A stretch of 64,000 nucleotides of DNA from Erwinia mallotivora (GCF_000590885.1 NZ_JFHN01000037.1:1-64000); one strand, 5' to 3'; numbered from the stretch's first letter, positions 46,038 through 57,215 are shown. Numbers and translations: made by a program. Notes: generated by a model from the sequence alone, not told the origin.

Positions 46038-47312
46038 TTATCCCGGATAAATGCCGCGATCTTTACGTGCCATCAGAATTCGCTCGCAGGCAACAATATA
46101 GGCGGCGGTGCGCAGGCTGCACTCTTTCTCGCTGGCCTTTTCCCAGACGTGGGTCATGGCATCGGTCATGATCCTGTCCATCCGGTCATTGATTTCGCTT
46201 TCGCTCCAGAAAAAGCTGGCCATATCCTGCACCCATTCAAAGTAACTGACCGTAACCCCGCCGGCATTACAGACCACGTCGGGCACCACGGTAATGCCAC
46301 GTGCGCTGAGCACATCGTCTGCATCAGGATAGGTCGGGCCGTTTGCGCCCTCCAGCACCAGCTTACAGCTCAGTTGCTCCGCCCGCTGCCGGGTAATCTG
46401 GCCTTCCAGCGCCGCCGGGATCAGGATATCCATCTGCACCGTCCAGAAGTCGTCACTGGCGATCTCTTCTGCACCGCTGAAACCGGCAATCATCTTGTTG
46501 CTGGCCTGCCAGTCGCTTAGCGCGGTTAAATCAATACCGTCGGCGTTATACAGCGTGGCGGAATGGTCCTGTATCACCACCACCCGTGCGCCGGCGGCGA
46601 CAAATAACCGTGCGGCTTCGCTGCCGACGTTACCAAAGCCCTGTACCGCGATTCTGGCTCCCTCAATTTCAATATTACAGCGGCGAGCCACCTCCAGACC
46701 GGTGATATAGACGCCGCGTCCTGTCGCTTTTTCACGTCCCAGCGATCCACCCAGATGAATCGGTTTCCCTGTTACCACCCCGGTAATGGTGGTGCCGTGA
46801 TTCATTGAATAGGTATCCATCATCCACGCCATCACCCTGGCGTTGGTGCCGACATCCGGTGCCGGAATATCTTTCTGCGGGCCGATAATAAGACCAATTT
46901 CACTGGTGTAACGGCGGGTGAGACGCTCAAGTTCACCTTCGGAAAGGGTAAAAGGATCGACGCGAATCCCGCCTTTTGCTCCGCCGTAGGGCAGGTTGAC
47001 CGCAGCACATTTAATGGTCATCCAGGCTGACAGCGCCATCACTTCGTTCAGATCCACATTAGGGTGGTAACGAATCCCGCCTTTGCCCGGCCCGCGGGAA
47101 AGGTTGTGCTGCACGCGGAATCCTTCGAAGTGGCGAATCGTACCGTCGTCCATCTGAAGAGGAATATCCACTATCAGCGCGCGCTTCGGATGACGCAGGG
47201 TGTCAATCCAGCGGCTGAGTTCACCAAGATAAGGGGCGACGCGATCGATTTGAGCAAGGTAGGTAGACCAGGCAGTTGTGCTGCCTTCAGCAACGTAAGA
47301 TAGCTTATCCAT
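46038..47312 (-). CDS. Glu/Leu/Phe/Val dehydrogenase, probable glutamate dehydrogenase
   Basis: The 424-residue enzyme interconverts glutamate and 2-oxoglutarate plus ammonia. It has the ELFV signature with catalytic Lys (L-P-Y-G-G-A-K-G-G), the preceding P-G-K-G-G-I-R-Y-H and M-T-I-K-C, and a Rossmann motif G-F-G-N-V-G. The length and sequence match the 420-residue hexameric type common in soil bacteria rather than the 447-residue NADP enzyme GdhA of E. coli. The cofactor cannot be settled by eye. Confidence 0.88.
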   Translation of the reverse strand: MDKLSYVAEGSTTAWSTYLAQIDRVAPYLGELSRWIDTLRHPKRALIVDIPLQMDDGTIRHFEGFRVQHNLSRGPGKGGIRYHPNVDLNEVMALSAWMTIKCAAVNLPYGGAKGGIRVDPFTLSEGELERLTRRYTSEIGLIIGPQKDIPAPDVGTNARVMAWMMDTYSMNHGTTITGVVTGKPIHLGGSLGREKATGRGVYITGLEVARRCNIEIEGARIAVQGFGNVGSEAARLFVAAGARVVVIQDHSATLYNADGIDLTALSDWQASNKMIAGFSGAEEIASDDFWTVQMDILIPAALEGQITRQRAEQLSCKLVLEGANGPTYPDADDVLSARGITVVPDVVCNAGGVTVSYFEWVQDMASFFWSESEINDRMDRIMTDAMTHVWEKASEKECSLRTAAYIVACERILMARKDRGIYPG

Positions 47313-47946
47313 AAAAAACCTTAGTTAAATTAGTTATTTATTCTGTTTAACCGGTAAATATTCAGTGCTTGTATCTCCAGCGCGACAAAATCTATCATTA
47401 AATTTATGTATTTTGTTTTTTAAATTAATGTGAATTTTCACTGCCAGAGGGTCAATAGCGCGGGGGCGACGAATAATTAATTATCCTGTCACCAGACAAA
47501 TTCGGTGCGGCCTGAGAGGGTTTGTTGTTTATGCGAATTTTATGCATAAATAATGAATTTATGTTAATTTTCAGAATTTTGAATGTGATCAAATTATGCT
47601 GCCTTTCTGTGGAGAACATCACATCACAGCTTATCAATGGCAACCCGGTCATGCCCTGGCGCAGACCACAGGCAACCAGCAACAGGGCATGGCGGAAGGA
47701 ACCCGATTGACCGGCTGAGCCACTCAGTCGGGGGTAATAAGATTATCGCCGCTGATACCAGCGTGAACTTTACGCTTTTCTCACATTTCTTGTTACAAGT
47801 TTACACTCTGGTTTCACACTGGCGGAGTAAACTCACCGCGCTTTACTTTGTCTGATTTTTTGCAACATTTTCGCTATGGCAGTATGCAGAGCAAATCTGG
47901 TCTGTTTCTGGCATTACATTCACCTGCAACAATAACGACGACACAG
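47313..47946. other. Divergent region between glutamate dehydrogenase and eptB
   Basis: This 634-bp stretch is AT-rich and should hold both promoters. Short frames within it have no ribosome site or family resemblance. I can name no operator or RNA here. Confidence 0.4.
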
Positions 47947-49604
47947 ATGAAAAAACTGCATTTTCTGACCCAGACCCGGGTCTGCTGCTTTATCGCTTTT
48001 TACATCGGGATAGTGTTAAACCTGCCGATCTTTTTCCGCCGTTTTCACCAGCTACACTATGATGCCGCGTTGTCAACCACCATTGAGGTGATCGCGGCCT
48101 TTTCACTGGTGCTGTTTACCACCCTGCTGGCCTCAATGGCCGGACGTCTGCTGTTTCGAATTTTGCTCTCGCTGCTGGTGATTTTTTCGGTGACCGCCAG
48201 CTATTACATGATTTTTTCAACGTCGATATTGGTTACGGCATTATTGCCGCGGTAATGACCACCGACAGTCTGGATCTGTCAAAAGAATCCGTTGGCTGGA
48301 ATTTTGCGCTGTGGCTGGTACTGGTGAGTCTGTTACCGATGCTGATGCTGTGGCTGACGCCATTGCCGGAAGCGGCGATACGTCGTCAAAATGGCGCGGC
48401 CTTCCTGCGTCGCGGCGGGGTAATGATTGTCGCCGGGCTGGTCTGCTGGTTGCCATTGAAAGTCATGGGTGACCATCAGGAGAACCTGGACAAACAGCAT
48501 AACCGCATGATGGCCAGCTACGGTGGTGTGGTGGCGGGCAGCTACTCGCCATCAAACCGGCTTTCCGGAATGGGACTGCTGGCTTACAGCAGCTGGAGCC
48601 AGGCAGAAGACAGTCGTAATCTGTTTGACCCCGCAGCGCACTTTACTTACCAGCCACCTGAGGACGTTAACGATCTGTATGTGGTATTCGTCATTGGTGA
48701 AAGTGCGCGCCGCGACCATATGGGCGTCTACGGCTACAGTCGTGACAATACGCCTTATCTTGATAAAGAAACCCACCTTGCGGCTTTGCAGGGCTACTCC
48801 TGCGATACCTCCACCAAGCTGTCACTGCGCTGCATGTTTGTAAGGGAAGGCGGGGCTTCAGAAGCGCCGGAACGTACCCTGAAAGAGATGAACGTTTTTA
48901 CCGTACTGAAAAAACAGGGCTTCTCTTCAGAGTTATTTGCCATGCAGAGCGAGGCCTGGTTTTATAACAAAGTGATGGCTGACGATTATGCGCTGCGTGA
49001 AACCATTCAGTCGGAAAAGCGCAACGTCGGCAAACCCATCGACGATATGGCGCTGGTCAGCGAACTGAAAGATTCACTGGATCGCCACCCGCAGGGCAAA
49101 CATCTGGTGGTACTGCATACCAAAGGTTCGCACTATCTGTATACCGAACGATATCCGCGTGAGTTCGCCCGCTATCAGCCGGAATGTAAAGGCATTGACG
49201 ACAGCTGTTCCACCGAAGAGATGATCAACTCATACGACAATAGCCTGCTTTACACCGATTACGTGCTGAAGCAGATCTTTGACCAGTTAAGGAACCGTAA
49301 CGCCATTGTGTTTTACGCATCGGACCACGGCGAGTCGATTTCAAAAAACATGCATTTTCATGGCACCCCGCGCGATCAGGCGCCCATTGAGCAACGTTCA
49401 ATTCCGATTATGGTCTGGGCTTCGGATAAATTTCTGCAACAGCCTGATAATGCCTCGGCATTCCGGCAGTTGCAGACGCTGGCAAAAGATAAAACGCCGG
49501 TATTTCACGAGAAGCTGTTTGACAGCATCCTCGGCTGTAGCGGCTTTACCTCACCGGATGGTGGAATTAATCAGCTGCGTAACTGGTGCCACGTCAGTCA
49601 GTAA
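47947..49604 (+). pseudogene. eptB: Kdo2-lipid A phosphoethanolamine transferase EptB, frameshifted
   Basis: Read as one protein this matches E. coli EptB, which adds phosphoethanolamine to the outer Kdo of lipopolysaccharide. The N-terminal membrane part (47947-48255) ends out of frame after A-S-Y-Y-M-I-F. The rest (48255-49604) holds the sulfatase-like periplasmic domain with G-E-S-A-R, the Thr nucleophile region S-C-D-T-S-T-K-L-S and D-H-G-E-S. Adding one T to the run of six at 48212-48217 restores F-F-N-V-D-I-G-Y-G-I-I and joins both parts. The lesion could be real, phase-variable or a sequencing error. Confidence 0.85.
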
Positions 49605-49817
49605 TATGACCTGAAGGACGGGCTGCTGCCGACTGGAGACTGGCCGATCGGCAGCGGTACATTAGCGCGGCTGGCGGCGTTTTTACCCTGTGGTTCACCG
49701 CGTACCCGCGATATCTGGCCGGGCTCCAGTGATAAGTGGTGGTCATCTTTGCCTGAATCGCCACAAGCAGGTATCCTGTTGCCCGAATTTACTGAGACAG
49801 TTTCCATTGAGGTTGAC

Positions 49818-51014
49818 ATGATTATTAAACCACGCATCCGTGGCTTTATTTGTGTGACTGCCCATCCGGCGGGTTGCAAAGCTAACGTTGACAAACAGAT
49901 TGAGTATGTCACTCAGCAGGGACCCATTGCCGATGGTCCGAAAAAGGTTCTGGTGATTGGCGCGTCCACCGGTTACGGCCTTGCGGCCCGCATCTCGGCA
50001 GCCTTTGGCTGTGGTGCCGATACGCTGGGCGTATTCTTCGAACGCCCCGGAGAAGAGAGTAAACCTGCCACCGCCGGTTGGTATAACTCCGCTGCGTTTG
50101 AAGCCGCTGCCGAAGCAAAAGGGCTTTATGCCACCAGCATTAATGGCGATGCCTACTCTGATGAAGTCAAGCAGAAGACCATTGAGCTGATTAAACAGGA
50201 TCTGGGGCAGGTTGACCTGGTGGTATACAGCCTGGCCGCGCCGCGCCGTACCCATCCGAAAACCGGCGAAGTGTTTAACTCCACGCTGAAACCGGTGGGT
50301 AAATCGCTGACCACTCGCGGTCTGAACACCGATAAAGAAACCATTACCGACATCACCCTGGAACCTGCCTCGCAGGAAGAGATCGCCGGTACGGTTGCGG
50401 TGATGGGCGGTGACGACTGGCAGATGTGGATTGACTGCCTGAAAGAGGCGGGTGTGCTGGCTGACGGCGCGAAAACCACCGCCTTTACCTATCTGGGCGA
50501 GAAAATCACCCATGATATCTACTGGAACGGCTCCATCGGGGAAGCGAAAAAAGATCTCGACAAGCGTGTCCTGTCGATCCGTGAGACGCTGGCTGAGAAG
50601 GGTGGCGATGCGCGGGTATCAGTGCTGAAAGCGGTGGTCACTCAGGCCAGTTCTGCCATCCCGGTGATGCCGCTGTATCTGTCGTTGCTGTTCAAAGTCA
50701 TGAAAGAGAAAGGCACCCATGAAGGCTGTATTGAGCAGGTCTATGGCCTGTTTAAAGAGAGCCTGTACGGCGCATCCCCGGTCATGGATGATGTAGGTCG
50801 TCTGCGCGCTGACTACAAAGAGTTGCAGCCAGCGGTGCAGGACGAAGTCGTCAGACTGTGGCCCACCGTCACCAACGAAAACCTGAATGAACTGACCGAT
50901 TTCGTCGGCTACAAAAAAGAGTTCATGCAGCTGTTTGGTTTCGGCCTCGACGGCGTTGACTACGACGCGGATGTTAATGCCGATGTCAAAATCAATCATC
51001 TGGTGCAGATGTAA
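49818..51014 (+). CDS. fabV: Trans-2-enoyl-ACP reductase FabV
   Basis: The 398-residue NADH-dependent reductase performs the last step of fatty acid elongation. It has the FabV N terminus I-I-x-P-R-I-R-G-F-I, a modified Rossmann motif V-I-G-A-S-T-G-Y-G, and the catalytic Y-x8-K ([10 protein letters not shown]). FabV is naturally insensitive to triclosan, unlike FabI. The start at 49818 has TTGAGG before it; the frame opens earlier at 49749. Confidence 0.96.
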   Translation: MIIKPRIRGFICVTAHPAGCKANVDKQIEYVTQQGPIADGPKKVLVIGASTGYGLAARISAAFGCGADTLGVFFERPGEESKPATAGWYNSAAFEAAAEAKGLYATSINGDAYSDEVKQKTIELIKQDLGQVDLVVYSLAAPRRTHPKTGEVFNSTLKPVGKSLTTRGLNTDKETITDITLEPASQEEIAGTVAVMGGDDWQMWIDCLKEAGVLADGAKTTAFTYLGEKITHDIYWNGSIGEAKKDLDKRVLSIRETLAEKGGDARVSVLKAVVTQASSAIPVMPLYLSLLFKVMKEKGTHEGCIEQVYGLFKESLYGASPVMDDVGRLRADYKELQPAVQDEVVRLWPTVTNENLNELTDFVGYKKEFMQLFGFGLDGVDYDADVNADVKINHLVQM

Positions 51015-51590
51015 TTAACAGTAACCCGTCGCTAAAAAACGCGATGGCATAATATGGACTGCCTTTTACTTAGTCAGCCTGTCGGCTTGCGGCTCAGTGG
51101 GGCAGTCTTTTTTTGGCACAGGACATCCGCGCATTTGCCTGCGCAGAGGATCTAAGTGCAACAAAATATGTCACCAGAATGATGATCTCATCTCCCTGAC
51201 TAATCGGTTACTTTGCTTATTAGTGGCGGTATTTATATCTGGTAACGCTGGCTTTTTCCCTGCAATTAAATAGCCTGAATAATCACAATCTTTATTTATC
51301 TGTACCATTAAATATCAGGCAGCTTATGCAACTGATGAGAATGACTGCTGAAATATTTCTCACCAGATGTTAAAAATAACAACGCCACCCTGTTTTTTCT
51401 TCATCACCAGATATTTTTTGGCTATGATTGAGTAAATATTATTTCAGTGCAAACGCTTCTGCTGTTTGTCTGCAAATAATTGGTCTTTTTCCATTGTAAA
51501 AAATTAATCTGGTGATGATATCAACAGAGATAAATACTGTCGTGCCTGCCGGATTACCGTTAATAAATTCTGAATCAGCATGAGGTGTTT
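51015..51590. other. AT-rich gap between fabV and the carbonic anhydrase gene
   Basis: These 576 bases start with the fabV terminator and continue as AT-rich sequence that must hold the carbonic anhydrase promoter. No gene seen. Confidence 0.5.
51057..51114 (+). terminator. Terminator after fabV
   Basis: GACTGCC pairs with GGCAGTC at 51101-51107 and is followed by seven T. The loop holds a second small hairpin (AGCC...GGCT). Confidence 0.65.
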
Positions 51591-52310
51591 ATGCAGTCTG
51601 ACAGACGTTTTTTCATTAAAAAAGCCACGCTTTTTTCAACGGTTATTGCCAGCGGTTTTCTTTCCGGGATCCCTTTCAATGCCGCAGCAAAATCTGCGCT
51701 GCTCACTAAAGAGGAACGCGATAATCTTTCGCCAGACCAGGTGATTGAGATGATTAAAGCGGGGAATAAGCGTTTCAGAAATGGTGAAAAGCTCGAACAT
51801 GACTTTCTTTCTCAAAAACGGACCAGCCGTGGCGGACAGTATCCGGTTGCGGTCATCCTGGGCTGTATTGATTCCCGAACACCTGCCGAAATTATCACGG
51901 ATACCGGTATTGGCGAGTTATTTAATTGTCGTGTGGCGGGTAATATTGAAAATGACGATATTCTCGGTAGTCTGGAGTTTTCCTGTGCGCTCTCCGGGGC
52001 GAAAGTGGTGATGGTGATGGGACACACCAAATGTGGTGCCATTAAAGGCGCAGCATCTGATGCTAAACTGGGTAATCTGACCTCTCTGCTGGAAAAAATT
52101 AAGCCTGCAATTGAAAAAACGAACTATTCCGGCGAAAAGGATGTTAACGACTATCAATATATTGATGCGATTGCCAGGAGCAATGTATTGCTGACCATCG
52201 AAAATATCCGTAATAAAAGTGCCGTTCTTGCTTCTCTTGAGAGTGACCGGAAAATTAAAATAGTTGGGACGCTGTATCATCTCGAAGGCGGCAGACTGGA
52301 ATTCTTATAA
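51591..52310 (+). CDS. Exported beta-class carbonic anhydrase with Tat-like signal
   Basis: The 239-residue enzyme interconverts CO2 and bicarbonate. Zinc-site motifs are complete: L-G-C-I-D-S-R, then G-H-T-K-C-G-A. The N terminus D-R-R-F-F-I-K-K followed by a hydrophobic stretch and A-A-A looks like a twin-arginine export signal, so the enzyme probably folds in the cytoplasm and works in the periplasm. GAGGTG stands before the ATG at 51591. Confidence 0.9.
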   Translation: MQSDRRFFIKKATLFSTVIASGFLSGIPFNAAAKSALLTKEERDNLSPDQVIEMIKAGNKRFRNGEKLEHDFLSQKRTSRGGQYPVAVILGCIDSRTPAEIITDTGIGELFNCRVAGNIENDDILGSLEFSCALSGAKVVMVMGHTKCGAIKGAASDAKLGNLTSLLEKIKPAIEKTNYSGEKDVNDYQYIDAIARSNVLLTIENIRNKSAVLASLESDRKIKIVGTLYHLEGGRLEFL

Positions 52311-52539
52311 GGTTTTTTATTATTCCGAAGTATGTGAGGATTTCGGGCAGCGCCCATGTTCAGAATGGCAGGTAACCAGCCATGATGACACAGGCTCTTA
52401 CCGTGCCGGATATACCCTGGTTAGTCTGTCTGAAAATATGTTCTCCGTGTAGCCACCACCTGTTAATGGCTGAACAAAGGAGTGTTCATAACCATTAGCT
52501 GCACCCCCGCCAGTACATGTCTGTGCTGGCGGTTTTTCG

Positions 52540-53427
52540 CTATCGTTTATCGCGCTCATCGTTGTTCGTCTGACGCGTTTCCAGCAGATCCAGCATAGCG
52601 CGCAGATTGGCCGGGGCACTGCCTTTACGCCATACCAGCCAGATAGCAATTTCTCCCATCCCATCGGCAACCGGCCAGGCCTGCACGCTGTCCCGGCCCG
52701 GCATACTCTTCAGCATACTCAGCGGGATCATTGCCAGTCCGGCACCGGCGCTGACGCAGGCCACAATGCCGTGATAGGACTCCATTTCAAATATTTTTCC
52801 CGGTGCAGAGCCTGCACGGGAAAACCAGTTTTCAAACAATCGGCGATAAGAACAGTTGGCACGAAAAGCATATATCGTCGCCCCGGCGATATTGTCGGCA
52901 CTGGTGACCGGTGGGTGATTGAGCGACGAGATCACCACCATCTCTTCCGGAAATACCGCCACACCTTCCAGCTCCGGATGTCTGGGCGGTCCGTCAATAA
53001 ACACCGCGCTGAACCGGCCAGCCAGTAATCCGTCGATCATCTCCCCTGAAGGGCCGGTTGACAGATCCAGTTCCACCTGCGGCCAGGCCTGATGATAACG
53101 GGCGATCAGCGGCGGAAGATGAACGGCAGCGGTACTTTCAATGGCACCCAGAGTGAAAATGCCCGCAGGATGCGAACCGGAAACCTGCTGTTGCGCCTCT
53201 TCGACCAGTGCCAGAATACGGCAGGCATAATCCAGCAGGGTTCGCCCGGCATCGGTGATGTGCAGGCGCAGTTTTTCACGGGTGAAAAGTTCGGTGCCCA
53301 GCTCATCTTCCAGCTGGCGTAAACGCGTGGAAATATTGGAGGGAACGCGATGCAGCTTTTCAGCAGCAGCGGTGAAGCTTCCCTGTTCGGCAATGGCACG
53401 AAAGACGGTCAGTTGGGTCAGATCCAT
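52540..53427 (-). CDS. ptrR: LysR family regulator PtrR (YneJ)
   Basis: The 295-residue LysR protein closely follows E. coli YneJ: M-D-L-T-Q-L at the start, H-R-V-P-S-N in the helix-turn-helix, S-T-G-P-S-G-x-M and Y-A-F-R-A-N-C-S-Y-R-R. E. coli PtrR controls putrescine use and sad. It is divergent from the sad gene here as there. The Met at 53427 is chosen by match to the family N terminus. Confidence 0.92.
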   Translation of the reverse strand: MDLTQLTVFRAIAEQGSFTAAAEKLHRVPSNISTRLRQLEDELGTELFTREKLRLHITDAGRTLLDYACRILALVEEAQQQVSGSHPAGIFTLGAIESTAAVHLPPLIARYHQAWPQVELDLSTGPSGEMIDGLLAGRFSAVFIDGPPRHPELEGVAVFPEEMVVISSLNHPPVTSADNIAGATIYAFRANCSYRRLFENWFSRAGSAPGKIFEMESYHGIVACVSAGAGLAMIPLSMLKSMPGRDSVQAWPVADGMGEIAIWLVWRKGSAPANLRAMLDLLETRQTNNDERDKR

Positions 53428-53563
53428 AACTATTCTCATTTTGAGCAGGATATTTTCACTATTATTCATTTTTCAGAAAGGTACAAGCCGCCTATGCTGG
53501 AGGCCATTAATTATCGTTTATACCGGCAATGTGCTGTTGCCGTGGTCACTGGAGGGCTGTTTT

Positions 53564-54940
53564 ATGACTGCTACCTGTTCTGAATCCCGAAATCCTTTTA
53601 CCGGTGAAGTGATTCGCCAGACGCCATTTGCTTCTGCGGCTGAAGTGGAAAGCGTGCTGGAGAAGACCAGCCGCGCCTTTGCAACGTGGCGGCTGAGCCT
53701 GCCGCAGGCCCGCAGTGAACTGTTGCTGAATATGGCAACAGCGCTGCGAGTGCGTGCCGTTGAACTGGCCGGGATGATGACCGCAGAAATGGGTAAACCG
53801 ATCGGCCAGAGCCAGGCGGAAGTGGAAAAATGCGCCCGTCTGTGCGAGTGGTATGCGCAGCAGGGACCGGGTTTTATCGCGCCTGAACCGACGCTGGTAG
53901 AAGATAATAAGGCATCGGTACACTATCTGCCGCTGGGTCCGATTCTGGCCATTATGCCGTGGAATTTCCCGGTCTGGCAGGTGCTGCGCGGTGCCGTACC
54001 CATATTTATGGCGGGTAACAGTTACCTGTTAAAACCTGCCCCGAATGTGATCGGCACGGCACTGCTGTTGCAGGATATTCTGGCGGCGGCAGGGGTACCG
54101 GACGGGCTGTTTTCCGTGGTTAACGCCGACAATGATGCGGTGGCGACCATCATTAACGATCGCCGGATTGCTGCGGTGACGCTGACCGGTAGCGTACGTG
54201 CCGGTGCCGCTGTTGCCAGCCTTGCCGGTGCAGCCCTGAAAAAAAGCGTGCTGGAACTGGGGGGCTCAGATGCGTTTATCGTGCTGGCCGATGCGGATAT
54301 TGACGCGGCTGTTCAGGGAGCCATTTCCGGGCGCTTTATGAACAGCGGGCAGATCTGTATAGCCGCCAAGCGGATCATCGTGGAAGAGGCGGTGTTTGCC
54401 GAATTCCGCGACAAATTTGTCGCCGCGGTGAAAGAGATGGTGGTGGGCGATCCCACGGATGAGGCAACTTACATCGGGCCGATGGCGCGCTATGATCTGC
54501 GTGATGAACTGGATGCCCAGGTGCAGGCCACGCTGGCAGAAGGGGCAGAATGTCTGCTCGGCGGGCATATCATCCCCGGTAAGGGCAATTTCTATGCGCC
54601 AACCGTACTCAGTCGCGTCACGCCGGGAATGACCAGCTTCACTGAGGAGCTGTTCGGGCCGGTGGCTTCGCTGATCGTGGCTCAGGATGCGGAACATGCC
54701 ATTGCCATGGCCAATGATTCTGAGTTCGGGCTGGGCGGCAGTTTGTGGAGTCAGGACCTGGAGAAGGCCCGTCAGCTGGCGACGCGGATAGTGACCGGTG
54801 GCGTGTTTATCAATTCGCCCAGTTTCTCCGATCCCCGCGTACCCATTGGTGGCGTGAAACGCAGTGGCTTTGGGCGTGAACTGTCGCACTTTGGTATCCG
54901 CGAATTCACTAATGCGCAGACCGTCTGGCTGGCGTCCTGA
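53564..54940 (+). CDS. sad: Succinate semialdehyde dehydrogenase Sad (YneI)
   Basis: The 458-residue aldehyde dehydrogenase oxidises succinate semialdehyde to succinate in GABA and putrescine breakdown. Seen are P-W-N-F-P, the catalytic Glu in L-E-L-G-G-S-D, the catalytic Cys in N-S-G-Q-I-C, and G-V-K-R-S-G-F-G-R-E near the end. GGAGG stands nine bases before the ATG; the frame opens earlier inside ptrR on the other strand. Gene pair with ptrR conserved in E. coli. Confidence 0.94.
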   Translation: MTATCSESRNPFTGEVIRQTPFASAAEVESVLEKTSRAFATWRLSLPQARSELLLNMATALRVRAVELAGMMTAEMGKPIGQSQAEVEKCARLCEWYAQQGPGFIAPEPTLVEDNKASVHYLPLGPILAIMPWNFPVWQVLRGAVPIFMAGNSYLLKPAPNVIGTALLLQDILAAAGVPDGLFSVVNADNDAVATIINDRRIAAVTLTGSVRAGAAVASLAGAALKKSVLELGGSDAFIVLADADIDAAVQGAISGRFMNSGQICIAAKRIIVEEAVFAEFRDKFVAAVKEMVVGDPTDEATYIGPMARYDLRDELDAQVQATLAEGAECLLGGHIIPGKGNFYAPTVLSRVTPGMTSFTEELFGPVASLIVAQDAEHAIAMANDSEFGLGGSLWSQDLEKARQLATRIVTGGVFINSPSFSDPRVPIGGVKRSGFGRELSHFGIREFTNAQTVWLAS

Positions 54941-55053
54941 ATCAGTCCGGGTTGCCGGCCGCCCTGAACAGCGGCTGGCAAACCGCCCTGACGTCAGGCC
55001 TGATGAGATCCCTCTTTCAGGCCCCCGCACAGCAATGCGGCCATGCTTAGCAA

Positions 55054-56826
55054 TCAGCGCCGGGTCAACGGAATGCCATAGCGCTGGCCGTTGACCCGAA
55101 TCAGCAGCTGATTATTATCAATCTGCCCCCGGAACAGCAGCTCATTATCATTGTTGTAACCGATTCCCACCTGGCGGTTGCCGATCCACGTCTGGTTGAA
55201 ACAGTTAACCGCCGCGTTGTCCAGCTCATTGATTTTTCCCTGGTCTTCAATTCGCTGATACTTTTTGTCAAATCTGAAGGTGACCCCGGCGTTGAAGCGA
55301 TCGGGCGAATTGGTGGTCACGAAGGCTTTCACCCATGCGGTAAATTTGTTGATCTTCAGATAGATATTGACGCGGTTATTGCCGGTACTCTCCAGATGGA
55401 CCCGGGTAACAGGGGACGAGCCGATACAGGACCAGGCACCGCTGACGCTTCCCTGCACGTTATGCAAAAAGAGATCGGCACGTCCTTCGGCGGTGCCGGG
55501 ATCAAAGTCGGTTTGAGTCTGTCGCATAACGTACCATTCGGAGCTGCCAATCAGTTTGATTTGCGTATTAGACTGCCAGTTTTCCATGTGCATATTGCCC
55601 AGCAGAAACCAGGCTTCATCCTGTCTCTGGTTATCCATAAACTCAGTGGACGAGATGTAATCGTAACTCAGCGAACCTTCCAGCCGTACCCCGTGGTTTT
55701 CATACCAGGTGCGGCCCATTTCCCACTCATTCAGCCAGTTTTCACCCTGTTCGCTGGTATCAATCCACGAGCCGGATTGCAGGTTAAGCTGTGAAGAGAC
55801 GATACGGGTGTAGTGCGCAAGAAGGGGGTTAGGGCAGTTTTCAATATTCAGTGCGGTCAGCGTCCACTGGCCGTTAGAAATATTTCCCGGGAATTCGGTA
55901 TGCTCAATCCAGCCATTCCAGATCAGACACTGAGTGGCACGCGGTAGCCACAGCATATGGCTGTTGCGGCCCCCCTGAATATTAAAGTTGGTCAGCTCAA
56001 TGGCGGTAACGTGATCCCAGGAACCGATGACCTGATCGGACCATCTGGCATGAATGACCGTTTCGTGACAGTTGGAGGCATACCACTGGTCGATTTTACA
56101 ATCGAGAGTGTCTATCAGGCTGAGACTGCGGCCCCCCATGTTACAGAAAGTCATGCCTGAAACGCGCAGGAACTGACCGCCAGGGTTGGTATTTTCATAA
56201 AAACCTTTGTGATTGCGTGCGCCGTCGAAATCACTGCGACCATCAATCGCCAGACCGGTTATCTCAACGAAGCGGGCTTTCACCCTGAACATGTAGTTAC
56301 TGTCGTTGTTGGAAACCAGGAAAGTATTATTGTGATAGCCAAAATTAACGCTTTCACCGGCCAGACGGAATTTCGTCGCGTCCCAGTCAATAAATTCATC
56401 GGCAATATCAAATGAGGAGATAAAAAAGCGTCCGGCAGGAAAGCGGATGCCAATATCTTCGTTCAGGCGGATGCCATCGGTTTCTATACGTGACCATTCC
56501 CACATCCGCTTTACCGCATCCAGGCAGTCAGTCTGCCCATCGGCAACCGCGCCAAAATGAACCACGTTGAGATCGTTCAGCGTGTTGAGGTGACGTCTCC
56601 AGCGCTTTCCTCCCCGGGTAATAAAAATGTAACCGCCATCGTCGCGCGAATGCGTATCATCCATGTCATAGACAAAGATACCTCCGCCAAATTGTGTCCC
56701 GCTGTTGTATTCCAGCACAATGGCAAGCTCGCCATGTTCATAGGGTTCATGATTACGTAATTCATCAATACTGTGTAACGTATAAACCACACTGGGTGAC
56801 GTTCCGGAGCGAAGAGCTGGTGACAT
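55054..56826 (-). CDS. Tailspike-like beta-helix protein, AmsF/WceF-like
   Basis: The 590-residue protein begins with a small domain (L-H-S-I-D-E-L-R-N, then G-G-G-I-F-V-Y-D and D-D-G-G-Y-I-F-I) like those in phage tailspikes and in the exopolysaccharide-processing proteins AmsF and WceF of Erwinia and Pantoea. The pectate-lyase-3 landmark F-G-A-V-A-D-G-x-T-D follows at about residue 90, then a long stretch consistent with a right-handed beta-helix. Such proteins cut amylovoran- or stewartan-type polymers or phage receptors. There is no clear signal peptide and no exopolysaccharide cluster nearby. AAAGAGG precedes the ATG. Substrate is unknown. Confidence 0.65.
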   Translation of the reverse strand: MSPALRSGTSPSVVYTLHSIDELRNHEPYEHGELAIVLEYNSGTQFGGGIFVYDMDDTHSRDDGGYIFITRGGKRWRRHLNTLNDLNVVHFGAVADGQTDCLDAVKRMWEWSRIETDGIRLNEDIGIRFPAGRFFISSFDIADEFIDWDATKFRLAGESVNFGYHNNTFLVSNNDSNYMFRVKARFVEITGLAIDGRSDFDGARNHKGFYENTNPGGQFLRVSGMTFCNMGGRSLSLIDTLDCKIDQWYASNCHETVIHARWSDQVIGSWDHVTAIELTNFNIQGGRNSHMLWLPRATQCLIWNGWIEHTEFPGNISNGQWTLTALNIENCPNPLLAHYTRIVSSQLNLQSGSWIDTSEQGENWLNEWEMGRTWYENHGVRLEGSLSYDYISSTEFMDNQRQDEAWFLLGNMHMENWQSNTQIKLIGSSEWYVMRQTQTDFDPGTAEGRADLFLHNVQGSVSGAWSCIGSSPVTRVHLESTGNNRVNIYLKINKFTAWVKAFVTTNSPDRFNAGVTFRFDKKYQRIEDQGKINELDNAAVNCFNQTWIGNRQVGIGYNNDNELLFRGQIDNNQLLIRVNGQRYGIPLTRR

Positions 56827-57215
56827 GGTTTTTGCCTCTTTTTATAAACTGGTCAGCAGATTATAAAGCGGAGTGGCGAGGTAAAACCTTCACTGCCACT
56901 CTTTACTGGAGCCGGGAATGACGCGGGATACAGAGCAAAAAACACCACCCTCTGTTTTATTGCGCGCCCGGCCTGTGTTTATTTTTCTGCTGAAAATTTT
57001 GTGGAAAAAGCGCAGTAAAATTCAGCAATTCACTGGTTTTTTTTAAGGGCGGGGATGATTGAATGTTTACTTTTGTTTAACAGAATACAGCCTGTTCGCC
57101 AACCAGTAGTGGCCTTTGTGATGCAGACGCGCTTGCAGTTAAGATATATCACAGATATATTTCTTACCGCTGGTGCACATCCACCTGCCGTCCAATTGCT
57201 CAGAGGAGAATCAAC
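56827..57215. other. Divergent promoter region between beta-helix gene and yqjH
   Basis: This 389-bp stretch holds both promoters. TTAAGATATATCACAGATATATTTCTTA near 57137-57164 is a dyad around ATATATC/GATATAT, just upstream of yqjH, and resembles the kind of operator used by YqjI. No gene seen. Confidence 0.5.
57137..57164 (+). promoter_or_regulatory. Dyad upstream of yqjH, candidate YqjI operator
   Basis: An imperfect inverted repeat with half-sites AAGATATATC and GATATATTTCTT lies about 50-80 bases before yqjH. Its place and AT-rich dyad form suit a PadR-type repressor; direct match to a published YqjI site was not checked. Confidence 0.4.
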
